Part shown: positions 12,844-24,400 of the stretch, piece after piece | How the letters are laid out: each line of letters begins with the position of its first letter | How positions within the stretch are numbered: position 1 is the stretch's first letter | Assembly: GCA_949358305.1 (NCBI GenBank) | Contig: OX442316.1 | Coordinates: 16,740,001-16,804,000 of the forward strand | From: Strigamia acuminata | Lineage: Eukaryota; Arthropoda; Chilopoda; Geophilomorpha; Linotaeniidae | DNA length: 64,000 nucleotides | Direction: 5' to 3' | The notes under the pieces: generated by a model | What the model was told of the DNA's origin: nothing | The model's input: only the letters and a program-made list of their open reading frames with translations | The model's database searches: none | Position numbers and translations under genes: made by a program

Positions 12844-13695
12844 TCAAGCGATCCTGGGCTTGGGGTTCCTCAAACGTGGAATGGCGTCGGGCAGGAGCAC
12901 GTGTTTGACCAACCACTCGGTGCACTTCTCGCGCGCCATCCGCAGCGTGTTCCAACTCACCGCCGGCGCCTGCAACTCCGTCTCGTCCGTCAAGTACGCG
13001 TTGTACCTCCGCACCAAAAACTCGCCGTTCGACGAGCGTCTCTGCACGGGCAACGACGCACATCCGGCCTGTCCGTCCAAACTGAACGCGCGCTGCCTCA
13101 CGTGCGCTTCCAGCGTCTGGGCACTCACCCCCGAGTCCACCGCGGGTTTCGCCGTCGCCACGCGGTTCAACGAGCGCTGTCGCTTGGCCAACGCCGCGTC
13201 CACTTTGCTCGGCCGCGTCCGCTGCCTCTGCAGTCGCTCGGCGCGCGCGTGCGACAACTCGTGCTGCGTGCGTCGCACGGGTCGCTCGGCGCGCTCGTCC
13301 ACGCTGTCCCCGCTGCTGCTCGTCGACGAGGCCGGCGACGCCGACCTCCGTCGCAGCGCGCGAGTGCGACGCCTCCTCCTGGGCTCCAGGGGCCCGTCCA
13401 CGTCGTCCCGCTGCTCGGCCACCACAATTTCGCACTCGTAGGCGCGCACCCGCTCCAGACTGCGACGCAGTTGGCCGCAGAACGCGTCCGTCTCGGTCAT
13501 CTCGTCCAGTTTGGCGTCTCGCGGCTCGGCGGGGCTCTGCGGGGCCTCTTCGGGGCTGGCCGGGGCCTCCTCCGCCTCGTTTTCCAGCCTGGCCTTCGCG
13601 TAGCTGACCGTAGTGGCGGTTTTGTCCTCCTCGAACGCTTTGAGCCGCACCCCTTGTCCGTTCCACGGGTCAAGGTCTGCTTCTTCCTCCCCCAT
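12844..13695 (-). CDS. Arg/Ser-rich protein of unknown function, single exon
   Basis: An uninterrupted 283-residue frame, starting at an ATG in fair context (AACGCGATGGG) at 13695 and ending TGA at 12844. The same frame continues 58 codons further upstream to another ATG at 13869, but that extension looks less protein-like. I do not recognise the family. The N-terminal third is acidic (begins MGEEEADLDPWNGQG). The middle is disordered and Arg/Ser-rich (RSASPASSTSSSGDS) with charged, possibly helical segments. The last 60 residues look more ordered and hydrophobic (YNAYLTDETELQ, then EWLVKHVLLPDAI). GC and CpG content is far above the surroundings, giving long opposite-strand shadow frames that I discount. 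It could be a regulatory or adaptor protein; no catalytic motif is visible. Confidence 0.65.
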   Translation of the reverse strand: MGEEEADLDPWNGQGVRLKAFEEDKTATTVSYAKARLENEAEEAPASPEEAPQSPAEPRDAKLDEMTETDAFCGQLRRSLERVRAYECEIVVAEQRDDVDGPLEPRRRRRTRALRRRSASPASSTSSSGDSVDERAERPVRRTQHELSHARAERLQRQRTRPSKVDAALAKRQRSLNRVATAKPAVDSGVSAQTLEAHVRQRAFSLDGQAGCASLPVQRRSSNGEFLVRRYNAYLTDETELQAPAVSWNTLRMAREKCTEWLVKHVLLPDAIPRLRNPKPRIA

Positions 13696-14060
13696 CGCGT
13701 TTGTTTTGCTTTTGCGAGTCGTGCTGTGCTGCGCGCAACGAAAATCGAGGATCGACACGTGCGCCGTATTCGTCGATCGGTTCGCTTCGCTTCGCTGTTC
13801 GTCACTGGCGCCGACGGCGGCTGCGATAACGTATAAACGTAACGTAGTCCGAGCGAAAAGATGTTGCAAGTGCGACTAACCCCGACGACGAGTGAACGAG
13901 TCTGTCTGAGGTCTGAAAACGCTAACGATCAAAATGCCAGCTCCACTTCGTCATTCCACTAGCATGACGCAATTGGCGTGGCGGGAAAGCGTTGACGTCA
14001 GCGGCGCGTCATCGGGAGACGATGGCGTGGGGAAGTGCGTCGAAGGCTTTGGAGTTTTCA
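13696..14060 (-). promoter_or_regulatory. CpG-rich promoter region of the unknown minus-strand gene
   Basis: GC and CpG density stay high upstream of the ATG to about 14050 (repeated CGACG, GCGCG and CGTCA motifs, including TGACGTCA-like GTTGACGTCAGC near 13995) and then drop sharply. This fits a CpG-island-type promoter. No TATA box was identified. On the other strand, short segments bounded by plausible splice signals (for example 14333-14418) could be divergent non-coding exons, but nothing supports translation. Confidence 0.4.
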
Positions 14061-15841
14061 ATGATTATACTATGTAGTACGGGTTAGGTTTAGGTGGGAC
14101 GTGAGTTGTAATTTCGGATTGCTCGAGACATAAACAAGGAAATGGGTTTCGATTTGGTTCGCCTTCTCCCTCTGACGGCGGAATGGTTTGTTGTTGTTTT
14201 GTTTGCGTTTTGTTTACAACATTAAACGAGGTCGTCCTGGTGAATGGTGATCGACCAAGGTAGGTCAGTTATTTATAGTTTGGCATTTTATGAGGGAAAA
14301 GTTGGAATAAATGTTTTGTTTATGTTTTTTAGGTGTTTGTTTGAGCGAGTTTTAGCATTCGTGATGCGCCGGGACGAGCTGAGGTGAATGGACGCCATTT
14401 ATTTCGGCTGTTTACGGGTAAGTGTTTCTTTTTTTTGTTTTGTTTTTATTTTAGTTGAGTTATTGATTTTGGCTCGGTGTTTCGGTTTCTTTCTGCTTTG
14501 TTTGACTTTCGCTTTTATTTGTTTTTGATTCTTTGATCGATCATGGCGGTTTTGATTTTTTCATTTTTATTGCTATTTCGTTTTTAATTTTTTACATTTT
14601 TTGAGCTTTGGGGATTTTCTGTCCGTTTTTTTGTGTTTATTTAATAAAATGTGGTTTTGATTTAGAGTTTGAATGGTGACTCGAGAAGATTACGGTTAGT
14701 TTGACGAGTTTTGGTGAGTTTGACGGTGTTTGTGGTGTCGCCATGCGGCGCGAGGTCGACTCGCTGCGGCCATGACAGATGGAAAAGTCGGTCGGGGTAA
14801 ATGAGATTTGAGGACTGTAGCATTTCGTAGGAATCTTGATTTAGTTTTTATTACGATAATTGTATTACAAATGAGGCACAAATAACACATTCATCAAAAT
14901 TGTAATACACAACATTTTTTCCGGCTGTAAAATCCAATCGGTTATTTACATTTAACAAATTTTCGGTGAATAAAATCAACGGGCGAGTTAAAAAATCCAA
15001 TTTCTCGTTTATTTAACTCGAAAATATTTTTTTTCTAAAATTGAAATGTAAAATGCACCAAATAATTTAATTATATAGATATTTTTTTTTGGTTTTGTTT
15101 ATATATATTTTTTTTTTTTTATTTTTTTTGTAAATATGAGTATTTGTGATAAAAATTGAAAGAAAAGTGTCATGGACAAGCAACAGATGAAGTAAAAAGC
15201 GTAAGCAAAGGGAATGTTGCAAATGTGGCAAATAAAATTGAAATTTTCATCATTAATCTTAAAAGTTATATAAATTTCACATTTTCAAGGCACAAAGTTT
15301 TTTTTTTTTTTTATCCCAGTACATTTTAGGTCTAAAATTACAACCAAAAAAAAAATTATCTCAATATTTTTATTTTTTGTTTTTTATTTTTTAAATTTAT
15401 CAACAAAAATGTTTAGAAATTTCTTTCTCGAGATAAAAATTATCCCCATAATGTTTGAGGTTTGTAATTTTACGGATTTTTATTTGTTTTTACTTAGTTT
15501 TTTTTAGATTGATAAAACCGATTTGTAAACATTTAAACACATAAAATTCAGTTGTCAACTTCCTATTGAGAAACAACTCAACCTGTCTGCAATTGCAAGT
15601 AAGTTCTACATTTGATGCAACTGCAACATTAATCAAAACAAGTTATTAATGCTTTTCTAGCAGATTTAATACCCGACATTGCCAGGACATCTGGACATTT
15701 TTCAACACAACTCATCAAAAATTATTAAAACTTCCAATAATTTCTTATTTCACATTTTTTTTGCTCATTTTGGGACTAAGAACTGTCTAGAAATGTCCAC
15801 ATTTCCTGGTTGAAATGTAAACAGCTCTTGTTTGTACTACG

Positions 15842-16195
15842 CAGTAGCGGATTTATAGGTTCTCGCAGGAGAAGGGCCCCAAGTGGCTGCAAGGGCCCCC
15901 AAAATCAAAAATAATTTTTTTTTCCATAAAAAATATTAAAAAACAAATTTTTTATGCTGAATTTTTTCTTTTAGGGCCCCAAGTAATGCTGCTAGAAGGG
16001 CCCCCAGTTCATAAATTTAGAGATTCTTGCACGAAAAGGGCCCCACGTGGCTGCAAGGGCCCCTAAAAGCAAAAATAAATTTTTTCCATGAAGAAATATT
16101 AAAAAACAAATTTTTTTTTTAATTTTAATTAATTAGGGCCCCAAAAATGGCTGCCAGAGGGGGCCCCATAGACCATAAATCCGCCTGTGTGCTCA
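15842..16195. mobile_element. Inverted-repeat element rich in GGGCCCC motifs
   Basis: The left end CAGTAGCGGATTTATAGG (from 15842) is an imperfect inverse of the right end CCATAAATCCGCCTGTG (to about 16190). Between them a block with AAGGGCCCC...GGCTGCAAGGGCCCC occurs twice in direct orientation (near 15870-15900 and 16036-16065), with AT-rich filler. Ends starting CAG-GCGGAT are common in non-autonomous hAT-like elements. I found no clean target duplication, so the superfamily is uncertain. Confidence 0.6.
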
Positions 16196-16433
16196 ACACT
16201 CGTGCCAAATTAAATGTTGTAATTGAGCAAGACAATTTGGTTTCTTCAATAAGTTAAATTGAACGTCCAGTTTACAAAAAGGCTTGTTTTTTGACTAGCT
16301 GATTATTATTATTATCGTTTTTAATATTTATTAAAATAAATTTATAATTTTTTCCGCACATAGAAAGGAAATTATAATTTAATTCAATAGTTATCGACAG
16401 GTAAGGTAGTAACGTCTAAACTAACACAATTAT

Positions 16434-16465
<32 letters not shown>

Positions 16466-16977
16466 CAAAAACAAAAAGAAAAAAAGTTCAGATAATCTTC
16501 AAAGTTTGATGTTAATTTATTTTATACAATTTGACGACATCTTAATTGTTAGCAAAAAGCCAAACTTGTTTGGGTCATTAATACCGAAACAATTTCACAA
16601 AAATACTGACTAGATTCTAAACTTCCGGCTTCACTAGTGTGGATTTGCTGAAGATATGATTCCATTCCCTGCGTAAACAAAAAATGATTAAATTAAAAAA
16701 TAATAATAATAATTAATTAATTAATTTCTTTTCTTTTTAAATTTCTGGCTCCAATTCTGGCACCAATTTTCATTTCATTTCATCAGTTTACATAAAGGTT
16801 ACAAACTTTGTTTCGTAGTTTAGAATTCACCAGTCACGCACAACCTTTTGTGGAGTTGACATTTTCTTTTCAAAAGACATTTTCGCCAGTAATATCCCGA
16901 ATCTGGTATAAATTAAGGGGACAATTTTTCCCTTTTAGCGCTTCCCATTGGTTGAGAACCGACGAGTGATATTATCG

Positions 16978-17302
16978 GATACAGTAGAGCGTCGATTATC
17001 CGAACAGCGATTTTTCAATTCATTATTTTCATACACTGTACAGTATATACGGCTTGAAACAGTCAGGAAGGTGCTGGAACATACTGTACCGCCTCATTTA
17101 AACGAGGCGGTACAGTATGTATATGTATTTTTCGCAACCCGGCGCCAATTCCGTAAATCGCCGATGACTGCTTGGCGTCTTAATGAACCCGGGCGTTTAA
17201 ACGAGGCGGTACGGTATACCTAATGTCCAATTATGCGAACAAATCGGTTTTATGAACACCCGTGTCCCCGGATGAGTTCGGTAATCGACGCTCTACTGTA
17301 AC
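16978..17302. mobile_element. Pogo/Tigger-like MITE
   Basis: Terminal inverted repeats TACAGTAGAGCGTCGATTA (left) and TAATCGACGCTCTACTGTA (right) with TA at both outer edges, as expected for Tc1/mariner-pogo elements. The interior contains a hairpin (CTGTACCGCCTC ... GAGGCGGTACAG, 17084-17116) whose arm recurs near 17200, and a GCGAACAAATCGGTTTTAT segment shared with the elements at 19.7 and 26.3 kb. Confidence 0.8.
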
Positions 17303-18233
17303 TTCATTTTTCCGCAGGTTGTGCGTGGCTTTCGTGACGGAGGTTGTGCAAAAATCTAGCTGACAAAAAATTCAGATAATTAGTTGATTGGTGATTCCAA
17401 TTGGTACCAAGATGAACACTCAACATTGTGGCAAGATATTTTTAAAAGAAAAATTAAAAAAATTTTAAACCTAAAATGTTTTTCCTAAAAATCCTGTTTT
17501 ATCAGTTTTAATCTGATATTGAAATAACAAGATGGATGTGGCAGACATTCACTCACATAATGTTAGTTCACCTTTAACTCTAATGATATGGTGAAACATG
17601 TGATAAACGAGATGAGTTGATTACTTTTGGATCGCCCTTTGGATTAGGGAGCAGCAAATGATTTCAAAGTCAAGTTTTGTCAGTTATTATGATAATTTTG
17701 AATGAAGTGAGCCAACAACAGAGATAAATGTAGCAATGTTTACTATTTTCATTGATTTATCTCATGTAAACAAATGAAAATGTCCAATAACAACAACACA
17801 GGACAGACAATAAATAATAAATGCAGTGGAGAAAATCCAGTCCAACCAAACCAAAAATGGGTTAATTGTCACCTGATATGCATGGACTAATGTAGTTTCT
17901 TGTTAAGTACTTCCTTAGTTTGGTTCAATAGTGGAATAATCTTTAAATGGTGTGCATTTTGTTATTTAATAGGTTTGTTTATTATTCTTAGTATTTCATT
18001 AATTTAGTTTTTCAACATTTATTATTCAATCAAAACAAAACATTTTTCTTTCGTTTCCATTCTTTTTTCATTTTTTTTCTTCATATTTATTTATTTTATT
18101 ATTTTTTTTTTTGAATTATTTTTTTTTTTCTGATAAAATTTCATGTATTTACATTATTCATACAGAAAAATATACTTCTGATAAATATTTGTCAAAAATA
18201 TTTCCTCAATTGCCAACATGAGTGCAATAATTA

Positions 18234-20737
18234 TCATTTCTTACTTGTATCTGCTTCGCTATTGGATTTGCTGCACGAATCTTCGGTTTCATCGCTCCGA
18301 TAATCACGGTCAAGCTGAAAAAATTCCCCAAAAAAAATATTTATATTAAAATCCAAACTATATATCAAATTTGATAACAAATAATTACTTTTCCAGCTGC
18401 CAAAGCTTGAAAAGCTAATTTCATAATCATCCAACTCCATATCATATGTAATATCTGCAAGCCGATTAGTAAACCATTGAAAATATAATAAGCGGGAAAC
18501 ATTGGAACTATCTTGGGTGCGTCTATTAAAGTACTGAAAATGATTCTACAAGAAAAAGAAATAAATAATTATCCAATTTCTAGCTAAAATTTCGACCGTA
18601 CTTGTATGGGTACACTCCGAGTCTTGTAATGAACCAAGTCAAAGTGAAAAAACCAAACACTGCATCACAAAGTTTCTGTTTATTTAAATATTTGGCCATT
18701 TTAGCTCCCTGTAAAGGCAAAAAAGTGCATCAATTAGACTTGAAACACAACTCCAGTCTGGCAAACACCGCTACCTCTAACGGAATATCGGCTAGATCAT
18801 GAATTACAAGGACTAAAGTTCCAATTCGTGTTAAATTACACGCCCACGAAAAAGAGAGCAGGCAAATTGTGATTACATGATGAACTAACATCTGAAGGAA
18901 GTCCTGAAATTCAAATCGAAATTACAATAAACACATTTTTCAATTTTGCGCGATTTTCGATACTGACCTTTCGCCTCACGTCGACAAACTGAGAAAACGT
19001 TAAAGACCAGTAGAAACTGAGTTCGATCATGTAATACCACCAGATGTCCAAAGGCACATGCTGAAATGAACGAAACAAAAGAGAAAAACACATTTCTTAG
19101 TCACTGTTTGTGGGAAAGAGACGTGGCCACAGATTAGAGGTTTTTCGCCGATCACGCGGAGAACAAAGGACGTGTCGCATCTGTGTATTCCTCTAATCTG
19201 TGGACGTGGCAGCCAACGTACGTGATATGGATAACTGTACCAGCACGCATTGCCATCCCAAAACCACGGTTTCTGAGCAAAAACAAATTAAATTAAATTA
19301 AATTAAATTCATCAAACATTTTGTTGTCACGTACATCCCAAAGACTGACGCATCCATAAATAAATATACAGATATAGTAAATGAATCGCCACCTAAGGGA
19401 CACGAGAAAAAGATTACAATTTTGTTTATCAGTTTTTATATCGATTTTATATCAATTACCCGCTTTCGGTGAATTTTCTCAATGTATTTGGTTTGTCCTG
19501 ATTCCTTCGCTGGCGAAACCACCGCTCCACCTGTCGTTCGCTCCAATCCAACTGTTTCGCCAGCCCTTGTAACTGAAACAATCGCAATAGTTTAGAACAA
19601 ATGCAGTAGTGTTGGTTATCCAAACGTTAGTCGTGCGAACGACCGGTTAACCAAACAGCCATTATCGACGTTTTATCCACTTTCTAATCGATTTTTTTTT
19701 TGTTTTCGTATACAATGCGGCGTGTGTGTATAGCTAATGACCGTTTTTGCGAACAAATCGGTTTTATCAACACGAGTGATCGTTAGTTCGTTACCTGTTT
19801 ATGGCCGAGCTTGTTGGACGAGTGGAAAGCTTTTTCAAGAATGGGATTCGGCGGCGCCTTTTTCACCCGTTGAAGTTTGACTCCGTTGGCGAGACCGATC
19901 GGCGTCAAAATGAATCTAAAAATCAAAAAAAAATTAAAAAAAATCCATCAGGTCTTTTTCTATATCACCCATCTTGCCCCCAACGCACCAAAGTCCAACA
20001 AATCGAACTTAAAACCCATACAATCTCAAAAAACACCAAAAAACACCAAAATTGGAACACACTTCACCGTGGCTATTTTTAGACGTCGTTGGTATACAAC
20101 TCCGCGATTACACGATGTAAAACGTGACAAGAAATGAAATTTCTACCGTTATTCCCACACTACCCAAAATGGTGGACAATTGCACGCTCGAAACCCGAGA
20201 AAAAGAAGCAGCGAAAAAGCACCTTTCGCCCAAACCCACCCACCCAACTCCCCCAAACAAACACACAAACAACTCGTGCGCCACTTAATTCCAATCCAAT
20301 CAACTGCGTCACTGAAATTCACATTTTTCTTTGGAAACGCCCATCTAAGTAGCATCAATTGACCCGAACTCAAGTGCTTCGTTTAAAGCGCTTTTTCTCT
20401 CGCCGGCCTCGCTTTCGATCACTCAATGCGCGGCTTTCCGTCCGCCCGAGTCGGGAGCGTGTTGGGGCCCTTTTCCGGGCGTGTGCGGGGCTTTTGCGAT
20501 CCGATGGAAATGTGTCGGTCACGGTGAGAGTCGCAGTCGCACTCGCACTTACTTTTCTGTTAGTACTCTGATGCCTAAGAAAAGGAATGCCAGCGGGATA
20601 GGGATGTATAGATCGCTCATTTGCGCGTAGTGAATTGTTTCCGTGTTTTTCAGGTCGGCCCAGGTGATATTCGGCGGCAACCAAATGTCTTCATTCCAAA
20701 ACCAATTGGCAAACCGGTCGTACGCTCCTTCCGCCAT
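18234..20737 (-). CDS. CERS: Ceramide synthase, paralogue 1
   Basis: Ten exons on the minus strand: 20553-20737, 19795-19915, 19460-19572, 19335-19392, 19222-19272, 18968-19060, 18775-18903, 18602-18708, 18389-18545, 18234-18314. They give 364 residues. It starts at an ATG in good context (AAAATGGCG). The N-terminus ([20 protein letters not shown]) is typical of animal ceramide synthases. A Hox-like segment follows ([17 protein letters not shown]), then the TLC domain with the Lag motif [18 protein letters not shown] and [11 protein letters not shown], including the catalytic His pair. The tail has the conserved DYRSDETED acidic motif, a CK2-type site in vertebrate enzymes. The enzyme N-acylates sphingoid bases with acyl-CoA in the ER membrane. 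The Hox-like segment places it with the CERS2-6 group, not CERS1. A second gene of the same structure lies directly upstream. Confidence 0.95.
19120..19210. mobile_element. 75-bp hAT-like mini-element in CERS intron 5
   Basis: The element 19128-19202 has 13-bp perfect inverted ends (CACAGATTAGAGG / CCTCTAATCTGTG). It is flanked by a perfect 8-bp duplication GACGTGGC (19120-19127 and 19203-19210). At 75 bp it is among the smallest plausible DNA-transposon derivatives. The 8-bp duplication and CA...TG ends point to hAT. Confidence 0.85.
19605..19792. mobile_element. Degenerate pogo/Tigger-like MITE in CERS intron 2
   Basis: It carries TTGGTTATCCAAAC, CGACCGGTTAACCAAACA and GCGAACAAATCGGTTTTATC, the same order of motifs as in the better preserved element at 26287-26445. 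The termini are eroded. It ends directly against the exon 2 splice donor (19794). Confidence 0.55.
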
Positions 20738-21432
20738 TTTGAACAGTTGCTCACAAAGCACCCGTTCGAGTCACACGACACATGCGTGTTCCGGCGGATT
20801 TGTTCTCTCGGCAGGCGTCGAAGCAACACGCTGCTGACATCTAGCGGGCATTTTGTGGCGCGAATTTACAAATGGACTCTTTTTGGGCCATCTTTATTCC
20901 ATTTTCGAGCAATTGGGGCCCGATGGGATGAACCAAACATCCGCGAATCTGTTTCTGAACACGTTTTTTATTCTCAGGTATTTTTTTTTTGTATTTTCAG
21001 TAAGGACACATATTTAATCAACAGCTTTGTTTACAAGTTGACAAAATGCAGTTATTGGTGGAAAACAAATGGTCATTTTTATCTCAAATATATATATATA
21101 TATATATCTATAGCCCATCCTGGAGCACATAAAGCCAGTGATTTATTTATTTATTTCTTAAACTTTTAATATCAATACAAATAGTGTGTCTACACTTAAG
21201 TTTGTTGTATAATGGATTTAAGGTGGTTAGTAAAATAGGCCAGGAAATAACATCACATTTAAATCTTTGGCATCCAAATGTCGTAACCATATAATCGTAT
21301 ATAAACAATCTTTTTTTGTTTTTAAAAAACTAATATTTCCAGTATAATTTTATTCCAAAAAGAAAAAGAAAAATATTTCAGAGAATTCGGCTGGTTTGGT
21401 TGGGACTTGGGATGTATTGGAAAACCGGAGTT
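20738..21432. other. Spacer between the two ceramide synthase genes
   Basis: This holds the promoter and 5' leader of paralogue 1 (near 20738-20900) and the 3' untranslated region of paralogue 2 (towards 21432). An (AT)n run sits at 21090-21108 and a TTTA run at 21140-21156, which reads as AATAAA-like on the minus strand. No further coding exon was seen; the long plus-strand frame at 20621-21169 is largely a shadow. Confidence 0.45.
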
Positions 21433-24400
21433 TCAGGCTTTTTTCTTCTCCTCCACTTCGCTTAGTTCTTCGCTATCACTTCGCACATCTTTTTCCTGCA
21501 ACAAATTGGCGCTTAGCATTTGGCTTTTTGCTTTATTTGCTTTGATTATATTTACTACAGTTCCGCTTAGGAAGCCTTTTAGTATCTGCAGGATCATCCA
21601 GGTCCACATGACGTGTAAGCACATTAGTAGAGACAACAGTATACAAAAGAACCAGAATGACACTGGGCCAACCATTTGGGAAGCATCATAAAAAACACTT
21701 TTCAAAAGACTGAAAATATAAATATAAATAACATTTAGAGCAAGTTATTACAATGTTTTTGAGACAAGTGACTGAAATTAGAAATTAAAAAGCACTTGTC
21801 AATTGCACATTTAAACAACCACAAGGGTTAGTGCACTTGCCTGCGAAGCCGTATTTTGCTTGTATTTTGCTTGTATTTTGCTTGTATTTTGCTTGCAACA
21901 TTTCTTACTTAGGATGTTTCGCTATTATTAGGCTCGGGTGCCCGGTTCACGCTGTGTTCACACAGGCAGTAGGAAATAACAGTAAAGTATTGTGTTTGGT
22001 TGTTATTGCTGCGAATTATTGTTCACAATCACGCAATATTTACTGTTACTGCTGGTATGAACACCGAGTGGCCCCAGTGCTGAACTGTCTCGGCAGGTTA
22101 CCGGGCATTTCCCGGTGGCCTGTGGCGGGCCCACCGTAGCCTGTCCCTGTGGCCTGACCCATCCAGATTTCCCGGTACTAAATTTATACCCAGTCCAGCC
22201 CTGAGTTAATCTAGCACTGTACCTTGTTCGCACCAAATGAAGTCCTAATTTAGGCTAGCCTATACCAGGGGTCGGCAACCTGCGGCTCTTTCGAAATCAA
22301 GATGCGGCTCTCCGTCGCTAAAACGGGCGCCATATAACTGGAGGACTTTAGCAACGCCCGTTTTAGCGACACTGTTTTTTAACCTAATTAAACCTAACCT
22401 AACCTGACCTAACCTAACCTAACCTAGCCTGACCGAAACTAACCTAACCTAGCTGAATCTAAGCAGCTGAAAAACGGCGTTGCTGAAACGGGCGTCGCTA
22501 AAGTAAAGGAATCCGATAAAGAGCCACTAACATATAAATATATATATAATATATATGTATATATATGTTAGTGGCTCTTTAAAAACTGGGAAATTATGTA
22601 AATTTTAACTTTTGGCTTGCATTATAAGACACACCCCGTTTTTAGAGATGTTTATACGGGGGAAAGTGTGTGGAAGGATTCGAAGAAATATGGTATGCGG
22701 AGTGTTAGGCTAGCTCAAATAATCTGGTGCGACGAGGCATTACAGCCGTAATGGGAGGCTAAATTACAAAAGTAACGTAATAAGTGGGGGTGGATTGACT
22801 GTACGGGCAATCAGGCATCCCTAGATGAACGAAATGGGCCTTTTTATTACAAACATGCCCGGGCCAATACTCCTCCTCAATCCGCTCCAGGTAATGGTAG
22901 CCTGTCATTACCGCTTGTTTCTTTGGGAATGGTAACAACAAGAGGTGATAACATATGATAAAAATCTTACACAAAGGGATAAATTAATAATCTTGTTATA
23001 GTCCACACAAGCAGAAACGCAGCAAACGTGACATTACAGCACTGCTTCATCTTCAAGTAGCCAAACAGTTTTGCTAACTAGATTGAGAAAAAATTCATTG
23101 TTAGAGCTGTTGCTTAAGTCGAGACTGTTGGAAAGCGGGTAATTACCTCCAATGGAATGTCACTGGCATCGTGGCAAAGTATGATTAATGAACCTATTCG
23201 GACACAATTCAAGCACCACGAAGCAGAGATCATTAATATGGTAATGACATGATGAACCAACATAATCCAGAAATCCTACAAATACAAATGAAATTCATAA
23301 TTTACAACCCTCAGCACTTCCCGTGCTATGAGTTGCGCCTAAAATGACCCCTAAAATGACCCCGCTTTGGAAGGCATGCCCTAAAATCGTGAGTCCAACC
23401 AGGGTGCCGGATAAAACAAGCCCCAATATTCCAGCAGAAATTCAACTTTTACGGAGGCTGCAAGAAGAGCCCCCTCAAACCGGAAATTTGCTTCTGCGGC
23501 CCCAAAATCACACTTGCGACAATATTCTTCTGTGGCGCCCTCAGAGGGTACGACAATCAGAATCTTCGTGTCAGAGATTCGAATCTTTCATAGGATTTGG
23601 ATGGGATTTGGAAAGATTTAGATGACTATTTTAATAAAAAAAGTTTAAAATATTTTAACTTTTGTCCAATTTTCGACAAAAATTCAAAATTTTTATAAAA
23701 TGTAAAGATTCGAGATTTGGAACGGGATTCGAAAGTCCACGTCAGAGATTCGGTTGAATATCGTCCCCTGGTCAAATTCGCATTTTAGGGCATGCCTTCC
23801 AAAGCAGGGTAACACGATACAGTCGAAACTCTTTATAAGGAATCGGAAGAGACCGGAAAAATAGATTCGTTATACCGTATAATCTCGGGTATAAGCCGAC
23901 CCGTGTATAAGCCGACCCCCATTCTGAGGCACCATTTTGCTAATAAATAGTGTATGCGAGTATAAGCCGAGTACGTCAAAATGTTGTGAAATTTAGTCGG
24001 AAATTGATGAAATAGACTACAATTTAGTCGAAAATTGATAAAGTTGACTACAATTTAGTCAAAAATTGTTGAAATTGACCGATTGTTGGACGGTTGGTCT
24101 TATACACAATATAAAATATTACGAACGTAGCACTTACGTTACATTTTTTTATAAGCCGACCCCCCAATTAGCGGCAAGGTTTTTGCAATAAATTTCTCGG
24201 CTTAAACCCGAGGTTATATGGTAATGAGAATTCCTTATATCGAAATTTTTTAACATGGTGTTCTACGGCCAGCCAACCAAAGCAGCCATTTTTAGGTATT
24301 CGTCATATCGATAATTGGTTATATCGCGATTCGTTATAAAGAGTTTCGACCGTACATCGATCCAAAGAGACGTTAGAAACTAGAAATAATCCTTCGCTAA

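Larger units (their letters stand above)
14061..18233. other. Intergenic region with MITEs and homopolymer tracts
   Basis: No coding exon was recognised. It contains poly-T runs (15090-15130, 15299-15312, 16438-16465), two inverted-repeat elements listed separately (15842-16195 and 16978-17302), and the 3' untranslated region of the first ceramide synthase gene next to 18233. Confidence 0.45.

Noticed and set aside
12901-13836. Long plus-strand frames (up to 311 codons) opposite the CpG-rich gene
   Set aside because: They exist because high GC removes stop codons. Their composition is Arg/His/Pro-heavy noise, and the minus frame has a better start context and ordered C-terminus.
20621-21169. 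182-codon plus-strand frame
   Set aside because: It runs antisense through the first ceramide synthase exon and then AT-rich sequence; a shadow.
22391-22450. Interstitial telomere from chromosome fusion
   Set aside because: Only about 12 degenerate AACCT units next to transposon-like ends; better explained as part of an element.
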